A program made the translations under genes and the position numbers. The notes below the pieces were generated by a model. That model ran no database searches, was not told the DNA's origin, and saw only the letters and a program-made list of their open reading frames with translations. A stretch of DNA of 64,000 nucleotides from Pseudomonas silesiensis (GTDB lineage: Bacteria; Pseudomonadota; Gammaproteobacteria; Pseudomonadales; Pseudomonadaceae), in the NCBI RefSeq assembly GCF_001661075.1, contig NZ_CP014870.1, positions 3,058,501-3,122,500 on the forward strand. Reading direction: 5' to 3'. Below are positions 9,123-18,546 of the stretch, one piece after another. The first letter of the stretch is position 1. Each line of letters begins with the position of its first letter.

Positions 9123-11458
9123 GTTATAGCATCGCGGTACGTGCGTTGTGCGAGTTCACCGCCAAGGTCGGCGACCTTGACCTGCGCTTCACCCCGTCGC
9201 CGACTGCACTGGAAGGCATCGTCGGGCACCGCACCGTGGCGTCCCGGCGCAGCGAGGGTTACCAGAGTGAAGTCGCGCTCGAAGGCCGGTATCAAACGTT
9301 GGCGGTCAAGGGCAGGGCGGACGGCTACGACCCGGGGCAAAATTGCCTGGAAGAGGTCAAGACCTATCGCGGCGACTTGAGCAAGCAGCCCGCCAACCAC
9401 CGTCAGCTGCACTGGGCACAAGCCAAGATCTACGGCTGGCTGATGTGCCGGAAGCTGGCGCTTTCGCAGATCAACCTGGCGCTGGTGTACTTCGACATCG
9501 TCAGCGAAAAGGAAACCTGCCTGGTCGAGGCCTTTGACGCGCCAGAGCTTGAGCTGTTTTTCCAGCACCATTGCCGTCTGTTCCTGCAGTGGGCCGAGCA
9601 GGAAATGGCCCACCGCGAAGCACGCAATCGTGGGGCGCAGCAACTGGCGTTTCCCCATGCCGACTTTCGTCCGGGGCAGCGTCATCTGGCTGAATCGGTG
9701 TTCAAGGCGGTCAGTACCGGTCGCTGCCTGATGGCCCAGGCGCCCACGGGGATCGGCAAGACCGTCGGCACCTTGTTTCCGATGCTCAAGGCCCTGGCGC
9801 CGCAGCAACTGGACAAGGTGTTCTTCCTGACTGCGAAAACCCCGGGCCGCAAGCTGGCACTGGACGCCGCGCAAGTCATTCTCGACAGTGCCGAAGCGCC
9901 ACCCCTGCGGGTGCTGGAAATGATTGCCCGGGACAAGGCGTGCGAGCATCCGGACAAAGCCTGTCATGGCGAGTCCTGCCCGTTGGCCCGGGGTTTCTAT
10001 GACCGATTGCCCGCTGCGCGCCAGGCCGCCAGCGAGCTGACCCTGTTGAACCAGGGCGCCTTGCGCGAGGTGGCGCTGGAACACGACGTTTGTCCGTATT
10101 ACCTGAGCCAGGAAATGGCCCGCTGGGCCGATGTGGTGGTTGCCGACTACAACTACTATTTCGATTTCAGCGCGCTGCTGTTCGGGCTGGCCCAGGCCAA
10201 CAACTGGAAAGTCGCGGTGCTGGTGGACGAAGCGCATAACCTGGTGGAGCGCGGGCGGCAGATGTACAGTGCCAGCCTCGACCAATCGACCTTCAACGCG
10301 GTGCGCAAAACCGCCCCGCCAGCGCTCAAGACCGCCTTGCAGCGGGTCAACCGGCAGTGGAATGCCCTGCATGACCTGCAGCCCGGAGCCTATCAGGCGT
10401 ACGACAAGGCGCCGGAAAAACTGCTGCAGGCCCTGTCATCCTGCAGTGCCAGTATCGGCGACTACCTGAACGATCATCCCCAAGGCCTGGACAGCGCCTT
10501 GCAAAGTTTTTACTTCGACATGCTGCAGTTTTGCCGGGTCGCCGAACTGTTCGATGAACAGTTCCTGTTCGACATCAGCAAGCGTGACCTCGAGCGCAAG
10601 AAACACCTCTCGCAGCTGTGCCTGCGCAACGTGGTGCCCGCCGGCTTCATCCGCCCGCGCCTGACAGCGGCGCGCAGCACCGTGTTGTTTTCCGCGACCC
10701 TGAGCCCGCGGCATTACTACGCCGATCTGTTGGGCTCGCCAGCGAACACGGTATGGATCGATGTCGAATCACCCTTTCACGCCGATCAGCTGCAAGTGCA
10801 CATCGTCAGCCAGATCTCCACCCGGTTCGTTCATCGCCAGTCGTCCCTGGCGCCGATCGTCGAGCTGATCGCCCAGCAATTCAGCCAGCGCCCCGGCAAC
10901 TACCTGGCATTTTTCAGCAGCTTCGATTATTTGCAGCAAGTGGCGCAGTTGCTGGCGCAAAGACATCCCCATATCAACCTGTGGGCGCAGTCTCGGGGCA
11001 TGGCGGAAGGGCAGCGCCAGGATTTCCTCGATCAGTTCACCGCCGACAGCCAGGGCATCGGTTTTGCCGTGCTGGGCGGAGCGTTTGGCGAAGGCATCGA
11101 CTTGCCCGGCGCGCGCCTGATCGGTGCGTTCATTGCCACCCTCGGGCTGGCGCAGCTCAACCCGGTCAACGAGCAATTGAAGCATCGTATGGCCGCGATT
11201 TTCGGCGCCGGGTATGACTACACCTACCTGTTCCCGGGGGTGCAGAAAGTCGTCCAGGCGGCGGGCCGGGTGATTCGTACCCAGCAGGACCAAGGGGTCG
11301 TCATGCTGATCGATGACCGGTTTGGCGACAGCAAGGTCAAGCAACTGCTGCCGCGCTGGTGGACGATTGCGCCCGCGAAACGTATCGCGCGGCAACCCCC
11401 TGAGCAGGCCGTCATCCAAGGCACAGGCCAGGGTTGCGCACAGCCCGCGTTGTTTTGA
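9119..11458 (+). CDS. XPD/Rad3-type ATP-dependent DNA helicase with N-terminal Cas4-like nuclease domain
   Basis: Probable DNA repair helicase of 779 residues. The N-terminal 120 residues look like a PD-(D/E)XK nuclease: GRADGY with D68 followed by LEEVKTY with E79 and K81. The helicase part has Walker A (APTGIGKT, K214), a DEAH box at 370-373 (LVDEAHNLVERG), a Rad3-type cysteine cluster between them (CEHPDKACHGESC and CPYY) that would hold a 4Fe-4S cluster, and motif VI QAAGRVIRTQQD near the end. The GTG start at 9119 is chosen because it overlaps the upstream stop as GTGA; the ATG at 9101 would overlap the FAN1 gene more. Coupling to FAN1 suggests joint action on crosslinked or branched DNA, which is inference. 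Confidence 0.88.
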   Translation: MSYSIAVRALCEFTAKVGDLDLRFTPSPTALEGIVGHRTVASRRSEGYQSEVALEGRYQTLAVKGRADGYDPGQNCLEEVKTYRGDLSKQPANHRQLHWAQAKIYGWLMCRKLALSQINLALVYFDIVSEKETCLVEAFDAPELELFFQHHCRLFLQWAEQEMAHREARNRGAQQLAFPHADFRPGQRHLAESVFKAVSTGRCLMAQAPTGIGKTVGTLFPMLKALAPQQLDKVFFLTAKTPGRKLALDAAQVILDSAEAPPLRVLEMIARDKACEHPDKACHGESCPLARGFYDRLPAARQAASELTLLNQGALREVALEHDVCPYYLSQEMARWADVVVADYNYYFDFSALLFGLAQANNWKVAVLVDEAHNLVERGRQMYSASLDQSTFNAVRKTAPPALKTALQRVNRQWNALHDLQPGAYQAYDKAPEKLLQALSSCSASIGDYLNDHPQGLDSALQSFYFDMLQFCRVAELFDEQFLFDISKRDLERKKHLSQLCLRNVVPAGFIRPRLTAARSTVLFSATLSPRHYYADLLGSPANTVWIDVESPFHADQLQVHIVSQISTRFVHRQSSLAPIVELIAQQFSQRPGNYLAFFSSFDYLQQVAQLLAQRHPHINLWAQSRGMAEGQRQDFLDQFTADSQGIGFAVLGGAFGEGIDLPGARLIGAFIATLGLAQLNPVNEQLKHRMAAIFGAGYDYTYLFPGVQKVVQAAGRVIRTQQDQGVVMLIDDRFGDSKVKQLLPRWWTIAPAKRIARQPPEQAVIQGTGQGCAQPALF

Positions 11459-11518
11459 GCTTTTCAAATTTTCCGTTTGTCCCATACTCCACAGAAACAT
11501 CCATGACGTGAGAGATCG

Positions 11519-13441
11519 ATGAGCGAAGATCGAAGCAAAGCCACCAGTATCGATGACAGTCGTTTCCGTCTGTTGATCGATGCTGTGATTGACTATGCGA
11601 TCTACATGATTGATCCCGATGGCATCATCACCAGCTGGAACGCTGGCGCCAGGCGTTTCAAGGGGTACGAGGAGGCGGAGATTCTCGGCCAGCACTTCTC
11701 GCGTTTCTACACCGAAGAGGATCGACGCGCGGGTATGCCCCAGCGCGCTTTGAACACGGCTATCACCGAAGGGCGTTTCGAGGGCGAAGGCTGGCGGGTG
11801 CGCAAGGACGGTACGCACTTCTGGTGCCACGTGGTCATCGACCCGATTATCGATCCGTCGGGTACGTTGCTGGGATTCGCCAAGATCACCCGGGACCTCA
11901 CCGACCGCAAGATGGCCGAAGAAACCCTCAAGCAAAGCGAGCAGCAATTTCGCCTGTTGGTGCAAAGCGTCACGGATTACGCGATCTATATGCTCGCCCC
12001 GGACGGACGCCTGACCAACTGGAACCTCGGGGCCCAGCGGATCAAGGGCTACTTGCCCGCAGAGGTGATCGGGCAACATTTTTCGATGTTTTATACCCCG
12101 GAAGACCGCGAGGCTGGCGAACCGCAACGGACCCTGTCCATTGCCATCCGTGATGGGCGGTTCGAAAACAAAGGCTGGCGCGTACGCAAGGACGGGACGC
12201 GGTTTTTGGCGCACGTCGTGGTCGATCCGATCTGGGGCGATACCGGCACGTTGCTCGGCTTTGCCAAGATCACCCGTGATATCACCGAAGTGACCCAGGC
12301 TCAGCAGGTGCTCGAGCAGACCCGCGAGGCGCTGTTCCAGGCGCAGAAAATGCAAGCCATCGGCCAGCTGACGGGGGGCATTGCCCACGACTTCAATAAC
12401 TTGCTGACGGTGATCCTCGGCAATCTGGAAATCGTGCGCAAGCGCTTGGGGGACGACCCGCGCATTACCCGGTTGGTGGATAATGCCACTCAGGGCGCCA
12501 TGCGTGGCGTATCGTTGACCCAGCGTATGCTGGCATTTGCCAGGCGCCAGGAACTCAAGGCCGAACCCGTCGAGATCCCGACGCTGGTGCAAGGGATTTC
12601 CGGTTTGTTGCGCAGCTCCCTCGGACCTTCGGTGGTCCTCGAAACCCACTTTTCACCCGAGCTTGAACCGGTCCTGGCCGACATCAATCAGCTTGAACTG
12701 GCAGTACTCAACCTGGCGACCAACGCCCGGGATGCCATGCCCCATGGCGGGAAAATGGTGATCAGTGCCCGAACGGTCGAGGTTTGCGACCAGCTCCAGT
12801 TCACCCCGATGTCAGGCCGCTATGTCTGCCTGAGTATCAGTGACACGGGGGAAGGCATGGATGAGGCCACCCTGGCGCTGGCGATGGATCCGTTTTTCAC
12901 CACCAAGGGGGTGGGCAAAGGCACGGGCCTGGGGCTGTCGATGGTGCATGGTTTTATCGAACAACTGGGTGGACGATTCATACTCAAGAGCCAGATAGAC
13001 AAGGGCACCACCGCCGAACTGTGGATACCTGTCGCCACGACCGGTTCGGTTGCCATGCCCGCAACCGAGGAGGACACCGCAACCACGGTTCCTCGCCTGT
13101 GTGTGCTGGTGGTGGACGACGACAGCCTGGTGTTGACGAGTACCAGCTTGTTGCTCGAAGACCTCGGGCATCGGGTGGTCAGTGCAGTGTCCGGGGCGAT
13201 GGCGCTGAAAGCGATAGAAGTGGAACCTGCCATCGACCTGGTCATTACCGACATGGCCATGCCGCAGATGAATGGGGCGCAACTGGCGCAGGCCATTCGA
13301 ACCCTGAAACCAGACTTGCCGATCATCCTCGCGACCGGCTACGCCGAACGGCTGGAAGGCTTTGCCATGGAACTGCCGCGGCTGTCCAAACCCTATACCC
13401 AGCTCAATCTGGTGGAGATCATCGCCTCGACCATGAAATGA
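11519..13441 (+). CDS. Hybrid sensor histidine kinase, PAS-PAS-HisKA-HATPase-receiver
   Basis: Soluble two-component sensor of 640 residues with no membrane segment. Two PAS domains at about 15-125 and 145-255 are near copies of each other, about two-thirds identical by eye, each with WN.GA.R.KGY and [10 protein letters not shown] HisKA region with [11 protein letters not shown] holds the phosphoacceptor His, followed by an ATPase domain ([11 protein letters not shown] as N box, [20 protein letters not shown]) and a C-terminal receiver domain ([11 protein letters not shown], phosphoacceptor Asp in [11 protein letters not shown], Lys in LSKPYT). The input signal and output partner are not evident; no separate response regulator gene lies next to it. 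Confidence 0.9.
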   Translation: MSEDRSKATSIDDSRFRLLIDAVIDYAIYMIDPDGIITSWNAGARRFKGYEEAEILGQHFSRFYTEEDRRAGMPQRALNTAITEGRFEGEGWRVRKDGTHFWCHVVIDPIIDPSGTLLGFAKITRDLTDRKMAEETLKQSEQQFRLLVQSVTDYAIYMLAPDGRLTNWNLGAQRIKGYLPAEVIGQHFSMFYTPEDREAGEPQRTLSIAIRDGRFENKGWRVRKDGTRFLAHVVVDPIWGDTGTLLGFAKITRDITEVTQAQQVLEQTREALFQAQKMQAIGQLTGGIAHDFNNLLTVILGNLEIVRKRLGDDPRITRLVDNATQGAMRGVSLTQRMLAFARRQELKAEPVEIPTLVQGISGLLRSSLGPSVVLETHFSPELEPVLADINQLELAVLNLATNARDAMPHGGKMVISARTVEVCDQLQFTPMSGRYVCLSISDTGEGMDEATLALAMDPFFTTKGVGKGTGLGLSMVHGFIEQLGGRFILKSQIDKGTTAELWIPVATTGSVAMPATEEDTATTVPRLCVLVVDDDSLVLTSTSLLLEDLGHRVVSAVSGAMALKAIEVEPAIDLVITDMAMPQMNGAQLAQAIRTLKPDLPIILATGYAERLEGFAMELPRLSKPYTQLNLVEIIASTMK

Positions 13442-13453
13442 TCACCGCGCCTT

Positions 13454-13540
13454 TGTAGGAGCCGGCTTGCCGGCGAAGGTGTTTTCATAGGCGCTACAAG
13501 GCTCGAAACTGCCTTCGCCCGCAAGCCGGCTCCTACATGA
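13454..13540. repeat. REP palindrome pair, inverted
   Basis: Facing copies of TGTAGGAGCCGGCTTGCCGG (from 13456) and its complement GCAAGCCGGCTCCTACA (ending near 13537) flank about 45 bases. The pair lies between the converging kinase gene and a small membrane protein gene and could form one long hairpin in a transcript. Confidence 0.8.
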
Positions 13541-13560
13541 TCACCTGTGCAATGAAATCA

Positions 13561-13800
13561 TCAGGTCGTGGAGTGAGCATTTTTCCTGAAGCCACGCAGA
13601 TTCATGGCGCACAGGCAAAATTGCAATACGATCAGGGCATAGGCCTGAGTGTGGTACCCCCATATCACCCACAACACGTTGCTCACGATAAAACAGATGA
13701 AGCCCGAGACCCGGCGTTCAGGGTTTTGCGAACCGATCAGCCACGCCGCCAGCACTGTGACCAGCATGGCTGGCCATTGCACCCAATCGAGATAATCCAT
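13561..13800 (-). CDS. Small integral membrane protein, unknown function
   Basis: A 79-residue protein with two or three hydrophobic segments (WPAMLVTVLAAWLIG at about 9-23, VSGFICFIVSNVLWVIWGY at about 31-49, ALIVLQFCLCAMNLRG at about 54-69) and a basic tail. It looks like a short helical-bundle inner membrane protein; the WxxxG and NP spacing resembles half-transporter proteins (SWEET/PQ-loop or PnuC-like), but this is only an impression. AGAGGA lies before the ATG. It is divergent from the next gene. Confidence 0.75.
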   Translation of the reverse strand: MDYLDWVQWPAMLVTVLAAWLIGSQNPERRVSGFICFIVSNVLWVIWGYHTQAYALIVLQFCLCAMNLRGFRKNAHSTT

Positions 13801-13884
13801 TGCTGTCCTCTTGTGTGGTCAATCCAGATGAACTTGTCAGCAGCGGTTTCTTCTAAAGGTCTTTGCAGCCCTTGTGTGATTCCT

Positions 13885-14421
13885 GTGCCAAGAATACTGA
13901 CCGAGGCCCCGGCCGAAGAAACCCTCACCGAACACAATGCCAAAATGTTTGGTTCGCCCAAGGAGCGTCTGGATTTCTATCGCAGGGAGATCCAGTACGA
14001 AACCAGCATTCTGGCCAATCGCACCGACGCCTACCTTGCCGCGCAATCGTTTTTGCTGATCGCCTTTGCCTCCTGCATGTCCAACCTCAACCCGGAATGG
14101 GGCAAGCTCTTTACCCTGGTGGTGCCTCCATTCCTGGCATTGTTGGGGGTGCTCAGTTCGCTCAACGCGTGGCCGGGTATTCGCGCGGCATACGACATTA
14201 TTGATCATTGGCATTTCAAGCAGAGTGAGTTGTTGCGCAGCGAGCCTTTGATGGGCCTCGCCTATGATGAATCGCCGTTGTTCAGTGAGATGGAATCGTC
14301 CCATAAGGGCTACCGCAAATCCTTGTTGTTTTCGGTGCGTACGCCGTGGATTTTTGCCACCTTCTGGGTGTTGCTGGGTACCTATGCGGTTTATATCCAG
14401 GTGACGAATCCCGGGGGATGA
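13885..14421 (+). CDS. Hypothetical membrane protein
   Basis: Unrecognised protein of about 178 residues with three hydrophobic segments: two adjacent in the middle (AYLAAQSFLLIAFASCM, LFTLVVPPFLALLGVLSSL) and one near the C-terminus (IFATFWVLLGTYAVYIQV), with soluble sequence between. The N-terminal part (KERLDFYRREIQYETSILANRTDAY) looks helical. The start is uncertain: GTG at 13885 (MPRILTEAP) is chosen as compatible with the divergent neighbour at 13800, but ATG at 13828 and ATG at 13942 are also in frame, and none has a strong ribosome-binding site. Confidence 0.65.
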   Translation: MPRILTEAPAEETLTEHNAKMFGSPKERLDFYRREIQYETSILANRTDAYLAAQSFLLIAFASCMSNLNPEWGKLFTLVVPPFLALLGVLSSLNAWPGIRAAYDIIDHWHFKQSELLRSEPLMGLAYDESPLFSEMESSHKGYRKSLLFSVRTPWIFATFWVLLGTYAVYIQVTNPGG

Positions 14422-14460
14422 ACCGGGCGGAAAAAGGTCGGCGGGTCACGTGGAAAAACC

Positions 14461-14571
14461 CCTGTGGGAGCGAGCTCGCTCGCGATGGACTGAAGAACAG
14501 CGCGTTCATTCAGACAGCACGCATTATCGGTGACGTCCATCGCGAGCAAGCTCGCTCCTACAGGTGTCCGT
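14461..14571. repeat. REP palindrome pair, inverted
   Basis: CCTGTGGGAGCGAGCTCGCT (14461 onward, then CGCGATGG) faces its complement CCATCGCGAGCAAGCTCGCT ending in CCTACAGG near 14571. The pair lies between the converging hypothetical membrane protein and hemerythrin genes. Confidence 0.85.
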
Positions 14572-14598
14572 CCGCTTTGCCAGCGGTAGAACGCACCA

Positions 14599-15075
14599 TC
14601 AAGCCGCCATGTTGCCCGCGCTCATTTCTTTCTTGTACTGGGCCTTCAAGGTTTCCATTTGCGCCCCCAGCTCTTCCAGGGTGGCTTTGCCCAGCAGCTT
14701 TTTCGCCTGAGGAAACATTTCCGTCTCTTCCTCTTCGATATGATGCTCCAGCAGTTCCTTGACCACTTTCACCCGACCGGCGAATTCGGGCGTCGAGGGG
14801 TCGGTGACTTTCAAGTCGGGCAGCACCAGTGAATCGACCGTGCGATGTTCTTCCTTGGCTTCGTAATACATCACGTCCTGTTCCTTGCCCCCGGCTTTCT
14901 TGTACGCCGGGTACAAGACTTCTTCTTCAAGACGGGTATGAATGGTGATCTCCATCTCCAGCTTGGCCAGCAGTTCGCCGCGTTTTTTGATACCACGCTC
15001 GGTGGATTCGCTTAATTGGGTCAGGATGCCCTTTACGCGTTCATGGTCGGCTTTCAACAGGTCTATGGCGTTCAT
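14599..15075 (-). CDS. Hemerythrin HHE-domain protein
   Basis: Cytoplasmic four-helix protein of 158 residues likely to hold a di-iron site. Metal-ligand residues are visible as H16 (LLKADHERVK), the H..E pair in IHTRLEEEVLYP, EEHRTVD, and the HH..E cluster LLEHHIEEEETEMFP, in normal HHE order. Roles proposed for the family include oxygen or NO sensing and oxidative stress defence; which applies here is unknown. The start at 15075 (MNAIDLL) follows a GAGAGAC-like ribosome-binding site; an extension of five residues is possible. Confidence 0.88.
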   Translation of the reverse strand: MNAIDLLKADHERVKGILTQLSESTERGIKKRGELLAKLEMEITIHTRLEEEVLYPAYKKAGGKEQDVMYYEAKEEHRTVDSLVLPDLKVTDPSTPEFAGRVKVVKELLEHHIEEEETEMFPQAKKLLGKATLEELGAQMETLKAQYKKEMSAGNMAA

Positions 15076-15236
15076 GGTCGAGTCTCTCAACTAGTCAGGG
15101 GATGAGCGCGAACGGTCTCAAGGCCGAAGGTCGCTCCTGGTACTGGAGCATTTGTCGTGCCCGTTATCGATCTCTTTTAACCTGCATATAAATCAATAAG
15201 ATAAGTCAGCTGATGGCAAACTGAAGTCGTGCAGGC

Positions 15237-15264
15237 TGCATGAGTCTGGAAATTGACTCATGCA
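15237..15264. repeat. Perfect 10-bp inverted repeat, possible operator or hairpin
   Basis: TGCATGAGTC at 15237-15246 is followed after eight bases by its exact complement GACTCATGCA at 15255-15264. It sits in the roughly 300-base gap upstream of the hemerythrin gene and downstream of the small gene at 15373, in locally AT-richer sequence. It has no T-tract, so it is more like a protein binding site or an RNA hairpin than a terminator. Confidence 0.6.
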
Positions 15265-15372
15265 CTTCGCGGCGTCGCCTTTTACCCTGTTGATAGTGTG
15301 ATTTTCAGCCTTGACCGCTGATCTGATTCGCCAATCATGCAACTGAACTCGAGCTGCCGCATGCACCTGCTG

Positions 15373-15669
15373 TTACACCCTGGATTCGGCTTCCCGGTGC
15401 AAACGTTGCGCGTTTTGCGTAGACGGCGAAACCGGAGGGAAATCCGCGTTCAGCACGCGCAAGTGTTCGATCGCTTCCTGGAACTTCAGGTTGGCCTTCC
15501 TGCGTATGTCCAGATAACGATCGAACAGCTCCCCATCCATCTCGCTGTCCTCGAGCAACTCGAAGGCGCTGCGGCTGAGCGCCTGGGCTTCGGCGAACAT
15601 CTGTCTATTGCGTTCCAGGGCGAACGCCCGGCAGGCTTTGATTTCTTCGCAAGTTGAATAGTGAATCAT
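15373..15669 (-). CDS. Hypothetical small protein
   Basis: A 98-residue soluble, helical, charged protein (ALERNRQMFAEAQALSRSAF, DGELFDRYLDIRRKANLKF) with no recognised motif. The start at 15669 (MIHYSTCEEI) is preferred over longer frames because AAGGTG lies just upstream and the extension back to 15882 runs into the antiporter gene with unlike composition. It may be read from its own promoter or with the antiporter gene that lies upstream on the same strand. Confidence 0.7.
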   Translation of the reverse strand: MIHYSTCEEIKACRAFALERNRQMFAEAQALSRSAFELLEDSEMDGELFDRYLDIRRKANLKFQEAIEHLRVLNADFPPVSPSTQNAQRLHREAESRV

Positions 15670-15853
15670 GACCAGCACCTTATTTCTCGAGGTTCCTTTT
15701 TCTAGGCTTGGGGCCACAGGGGGACCGAACCTGAACCATCCCGCCGTCCAGAATCCGGGGGGATTAAGCGTGTGACCTGCCGGATTGCCCAAGGATTTCA
15801 AATTTATGCAGGCGAAAATTCGATGATTCCAGCGATAAAAGCTCAGCAGTAAA

Positions 15854-17197
15854 TCAAATATCCTGTTTTTTACGCCGTTCATATCGAGCCAGGATCGGCT
15901 GGGTGCTGATTCCGTGAACCAGGATGCTCAGCGCGACCACGGACAAGGTCAGATCGATGCACAGCGTTGCGATGGACGGCGCCAACCCATGGTTCAATGC
16001 ATAAAACAGATAGAACAAACTGCCGATACCGCGAATGCCGAACCAGCCGATCAGCAGGCGCTGGCGCATGTCCAGCAAACCACCCCAAGGCATGGCGACC
16101 ACGCTCAACGGTCGAATCAGGCAGAACAACCCGCCGGCAATCGCCAATGCGCGCCAATCCCAGTGAGCGACCAGCACCACGCCGAGCAGCGTCACCAGGA
16201 ACACTTCCATGGCCCGCTCCACCAACCCCCCGAAGGCGAGCATGTCGCTCATCATGATGCCCGCTGCAACCTGAGTGTCTTCAAGGAGTGCGGTGTCACC
16301 GTGCACGGCATGCTGCGGCTCGACGTTCTGATGCCCGACAACGGGTTGAACCAGGTGCTCGGCGGGAAGCTCGTCCGTACCCGTGGACTTGACCTCTTCC
16401 TGACGCAGACCCAGGCCCGCCGCGAACACCGACAGGAAGCCGTAGCCATGAATCGACTCGGCCACCACATACGACAGGGCGATCAAGGCCAGGGCCAGGT
16501 AATCGTTCGGTGAAAGGGTGCTGTCGTCATTGTGGATCCGCAGCGACAAGGTCACCCGGCCAATACCGCGTCCCATCCAATAGCCGGTGAGCAGGCCGGC
16601 AGGCACTGCCCATAGCACACTGCGCAGCACCCAATCGCCCAGCCAGCCAGGATTGCCATCGTGCTGCACCAGCAGCAGACCAAGGATCACGAAGGGAAAG
16701 GCAATGCCGTCATTGAGCCCGGCCTCACCCGACAGGCCGAAGCGCACCCTGTCATCATCCCGGGCGTCGTTGACTTGCACCAGGGAGGCAAGTACCGGGT
16801 CGGTGGGGGCCAGGATCGAGCCGATCAGCACCGAAGCCCCCCAAGGCAGCTGGAAGGCGTAGTGCAACAACAGGCAGACGCCAGCGATGGTCAACAGCAT
16901 CACCGGACCGGCCAGCCCAAATGCAATCCGCCAGTTTTTTTCCCTGAGTGGCGAGCGCAACTTAAGGCCGCAGACGAATAGCGAAAACAGCACCGCGACT
17001 TCAGTCAGGTGCTCCATCCAGATGGACGCGTCCGTGGTATCCAGTTTCAACAGCCCGAGTCCCGCCGGGCCGATCACCACCCCCAGTACCAGGCACACGG
17101 CGGAGGTGGTCACCGGCATCCAGCGCAGGTACGACGAGGTCAGTGCCAGCGTCAGCAGCACTGCCCCTAATACCGCCACCCAGACAATGAAACTCAT
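15854..17197 (-). CDS. Cation/proton antiporter, CPA1-type
   Basis: Inner membrane monovalent cation/H+ exchanger of 447 residues with about 12 hydrophobic segments. The family signature is visible as a pair of acidic residues in transmembrane context (ILAPTDPVLASLVQVND then LSGEAGLNDGIAFPFVILG), which marks the ion-binding core of NhaP/NHE-type exchangers. A hydrophilic loop near residues 270-320 is Glu/His rich. A role in Na+ or K+ and pH homeostasis is inferred from the family. The ATG at 17197 lacks a clear ribosome-binding site. Confidence 0.88.
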   Translation of the reverse strand: MSFIVWVAVLGAVLLTLALTSSYLRWMPVTTSAVCLVLGVVIGPAGLGLLKLDTTDASIWMEHLTEVAVLFSLFVCGLKLRSPLREKNWRIAFGLAGPVMLLTIAGVCLLLHYAFQLPWGASVLIGSILAPTDPVLASLVQVNDARDDDRVRFGLSGEAGLNDGIAFPFVILGLLLVQHDGNPGWLGDWVLRSVLWAVPAGLLTGYWMGRGIGRVTLSLRIHNDDSTLSPNDYLALALIALSYVVAESIHGYGFLSVFAAGLGLRQEEVKSTGTDELPAEHLVQPVVGHQNVEPQHAVHGDTALLEDTQVAAGIMMSDMLAFGGLVERAMEVFLVTLLGVVLVAHWDWRALAIAGGLFCLIRPLSVVAMPWGGLLDMRQRLLIGWFGIRGIGSLFYLFYALNHGLAPSIATLCIDLTLSVVALSILVHGISTQPILARYERRKKQDI

Positions 17198-17243
17198 GAT
17201 TGGTGTTCACTGCGGGCGGCGTGGGCCTCAAGGGCGGAAGTCA

Positions 17244-17855
17244 TCAACCGACAGTCGCGCGCAGGTATTCAGGCGTCAACAGGTTGAACCAGATCAGGAT
17301 CATTTCCACCAGGATGGTGACCAGCACCAACAACCCGACCCCCCAGACGCAAGCCGCATTCAACAGGCCTTGTTCCTTGCGCTCGTGCATGAAGGTCGGC
17401 AGGCCGACGAACAGCAGGAAGGTCGAATACAGCGAGGCGGCGCCCAGCACGGCGATCGCCAGCCAGCGGCTCGGGTACAGGCCGGCAATGCCGGCGAGGA
17501 AAAACGGGGTCACGGTATAGGCCGCAAACCCGATGCATTGATTGACGGTCGGCCGCGAGTCGAACGTGCGCGACATCCATCTGATGAACAATCCCATCAG
17601 CGCCACGCCGGCGACGATGGTCACGTAGAGCAACCCGCACAGTTGCAGGGCACTGCCGGCGCTGAGCTTGACGATTTCATTTTCGGCCAGGCTCCAGCCG
17701 ACATAGGTGGTCCCGATAAACAGGCACACGGGGGGAATCAAGGCCAGCAGCAACAAATGAGCGAGGTAATGGCGCGGATGCGCTTCTTCTTCCTTGCGGA
17801 TATCCGTCCACGCGAAGTTCGGTTGGGTGAACAGCTTGACGATAGGTGCGGACAT
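17244..17855 (-). CDS. Yip1-domain membrane protein
   Basis: Inner membrane protein of 203 residues with five hydrophobic segments and the bacterial Yip1 pattern: a short soluble N-terminus with W and R/H (NFAWTDIRKEEEAHPRHYL), then LLLLALIPPVCLFIG and a final segment VGLLVLVTILVEMILIWFN. The bacterial function is unknown. It lies 46 bases upstream of the antiporter gene on the same strand, so the two probably form an operon. Confidence 0.82.
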   Translation of the reverse strand: MSAPIVKLFTQPNFAWTDIRKEEEAHPRHYLAHLLLLALIPPVCLFIGTTYVGWSLAENEIVKLSAGSALQLCGLLYVTIVAGVALMGLFIRWMSRTFDSRPTVNQCIGFAAYTVTPFFLAGIAGLYPSRWLAIAVLGAASLYSTFLLFVGLPTFMHERKEQGLLNAACVWGVGLLVLVTILVEMILIWFNLLTPEYLRATVG

Positions 17856-18024
17856 GACGACCTCCTGGGCTGGAGCGGCCCGTGACAGGGGCCCTTAGTG
17901 TATTGAGGGGGAAGTTTTGCCACGGGTTCATTTTTTCTGCGCAAGCGTAGGGCGGGCTCCGATAGAGGGAATGTTTGCAGGTGGTCAAGGTCAACCGAGC
18001 AGTTCCCAGCCTGGATAATTTGCC

Positions 18025-18546
18025 ATGAACGTCAGCCAATCGGTGGTCGAGTACCTGCGTCAAAACGACTTGCTGCTGAGCACCGCCGAGTCCTGTACGG
18101 CCGGCAAGATCATCACGCTGCTCGCAGAAGTGCCGCACAGCGGGGAACTGATCGAAAGCGGCTACGTGGTCTATTCCCCCGAGGCCAAGCAACGATTGCT
18201 CAACGTCAGCCCTGAGACCATCGAAACCTTCAACCTGACCAGTTGTGAAGTTGCCCGGGAAATGGCCTCGGGTGCTCTGCGCGACAGCACGGCCAATGTC
18301 GCGGTGGCGACCACCGGCATCCTTGGGCCGGAAGACGTCGATGGCATTCCGGCCGGCACCATTTGTTTCGCCTGGGCCTTCCAGACGCCGCAGGGGCGTA
18401 GGGTTTTCAGCCAGCAATCGCGGTTCTTCGGGACACGTTCAGAGGTCCAGTTGTTGGCCGCCGAGCATGCCTTGAAGCTGCTGCCGCATTTCCATCAGCG
18501 GGCACTGGCCGGCGAGCAGGACCCGGGAGCACTCGATGAACGATGA
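18025..18546 (+). CDS. CinA-family protein, nicotinamide-nucleotide amidohydrolase (PncC-type)
   Basis: Likely cytoplasmic amidase that deamidates nicotinamide mononucleotide in the bacterial pyridine nucleotide cycle. The 173-residue protein is the CinA C-terminal domain alone, with its motifs TAESCTAGKI (nucleophile Ser region), SGYVVYSPEAKQRLL and VATTGILGPEDVDGIPAGTI. The usual TAESCTGG is TAESCTAG here and the last loop is longer than in E. coli PncC, so catalytic competence is probable but not certain. The stop overlaps the next gene by 11 bases. It opens a three-gene operon. Confidence 0.85.
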   Translation: MNVSQSVVEYLRQNDLLLSTAESCTAGKIITLLAEVPHSGELIESGYVVYSPEAKQRLLNVSPETIETFNLTSCEVAREMASGALRDSTANVAVATTGILGPEDVDGIPAGTICFAWAFQTPQGRRVFSQQSRFFGTRSEVQLLAAEHALKLLPHFHQRALAGEQDPGALDER

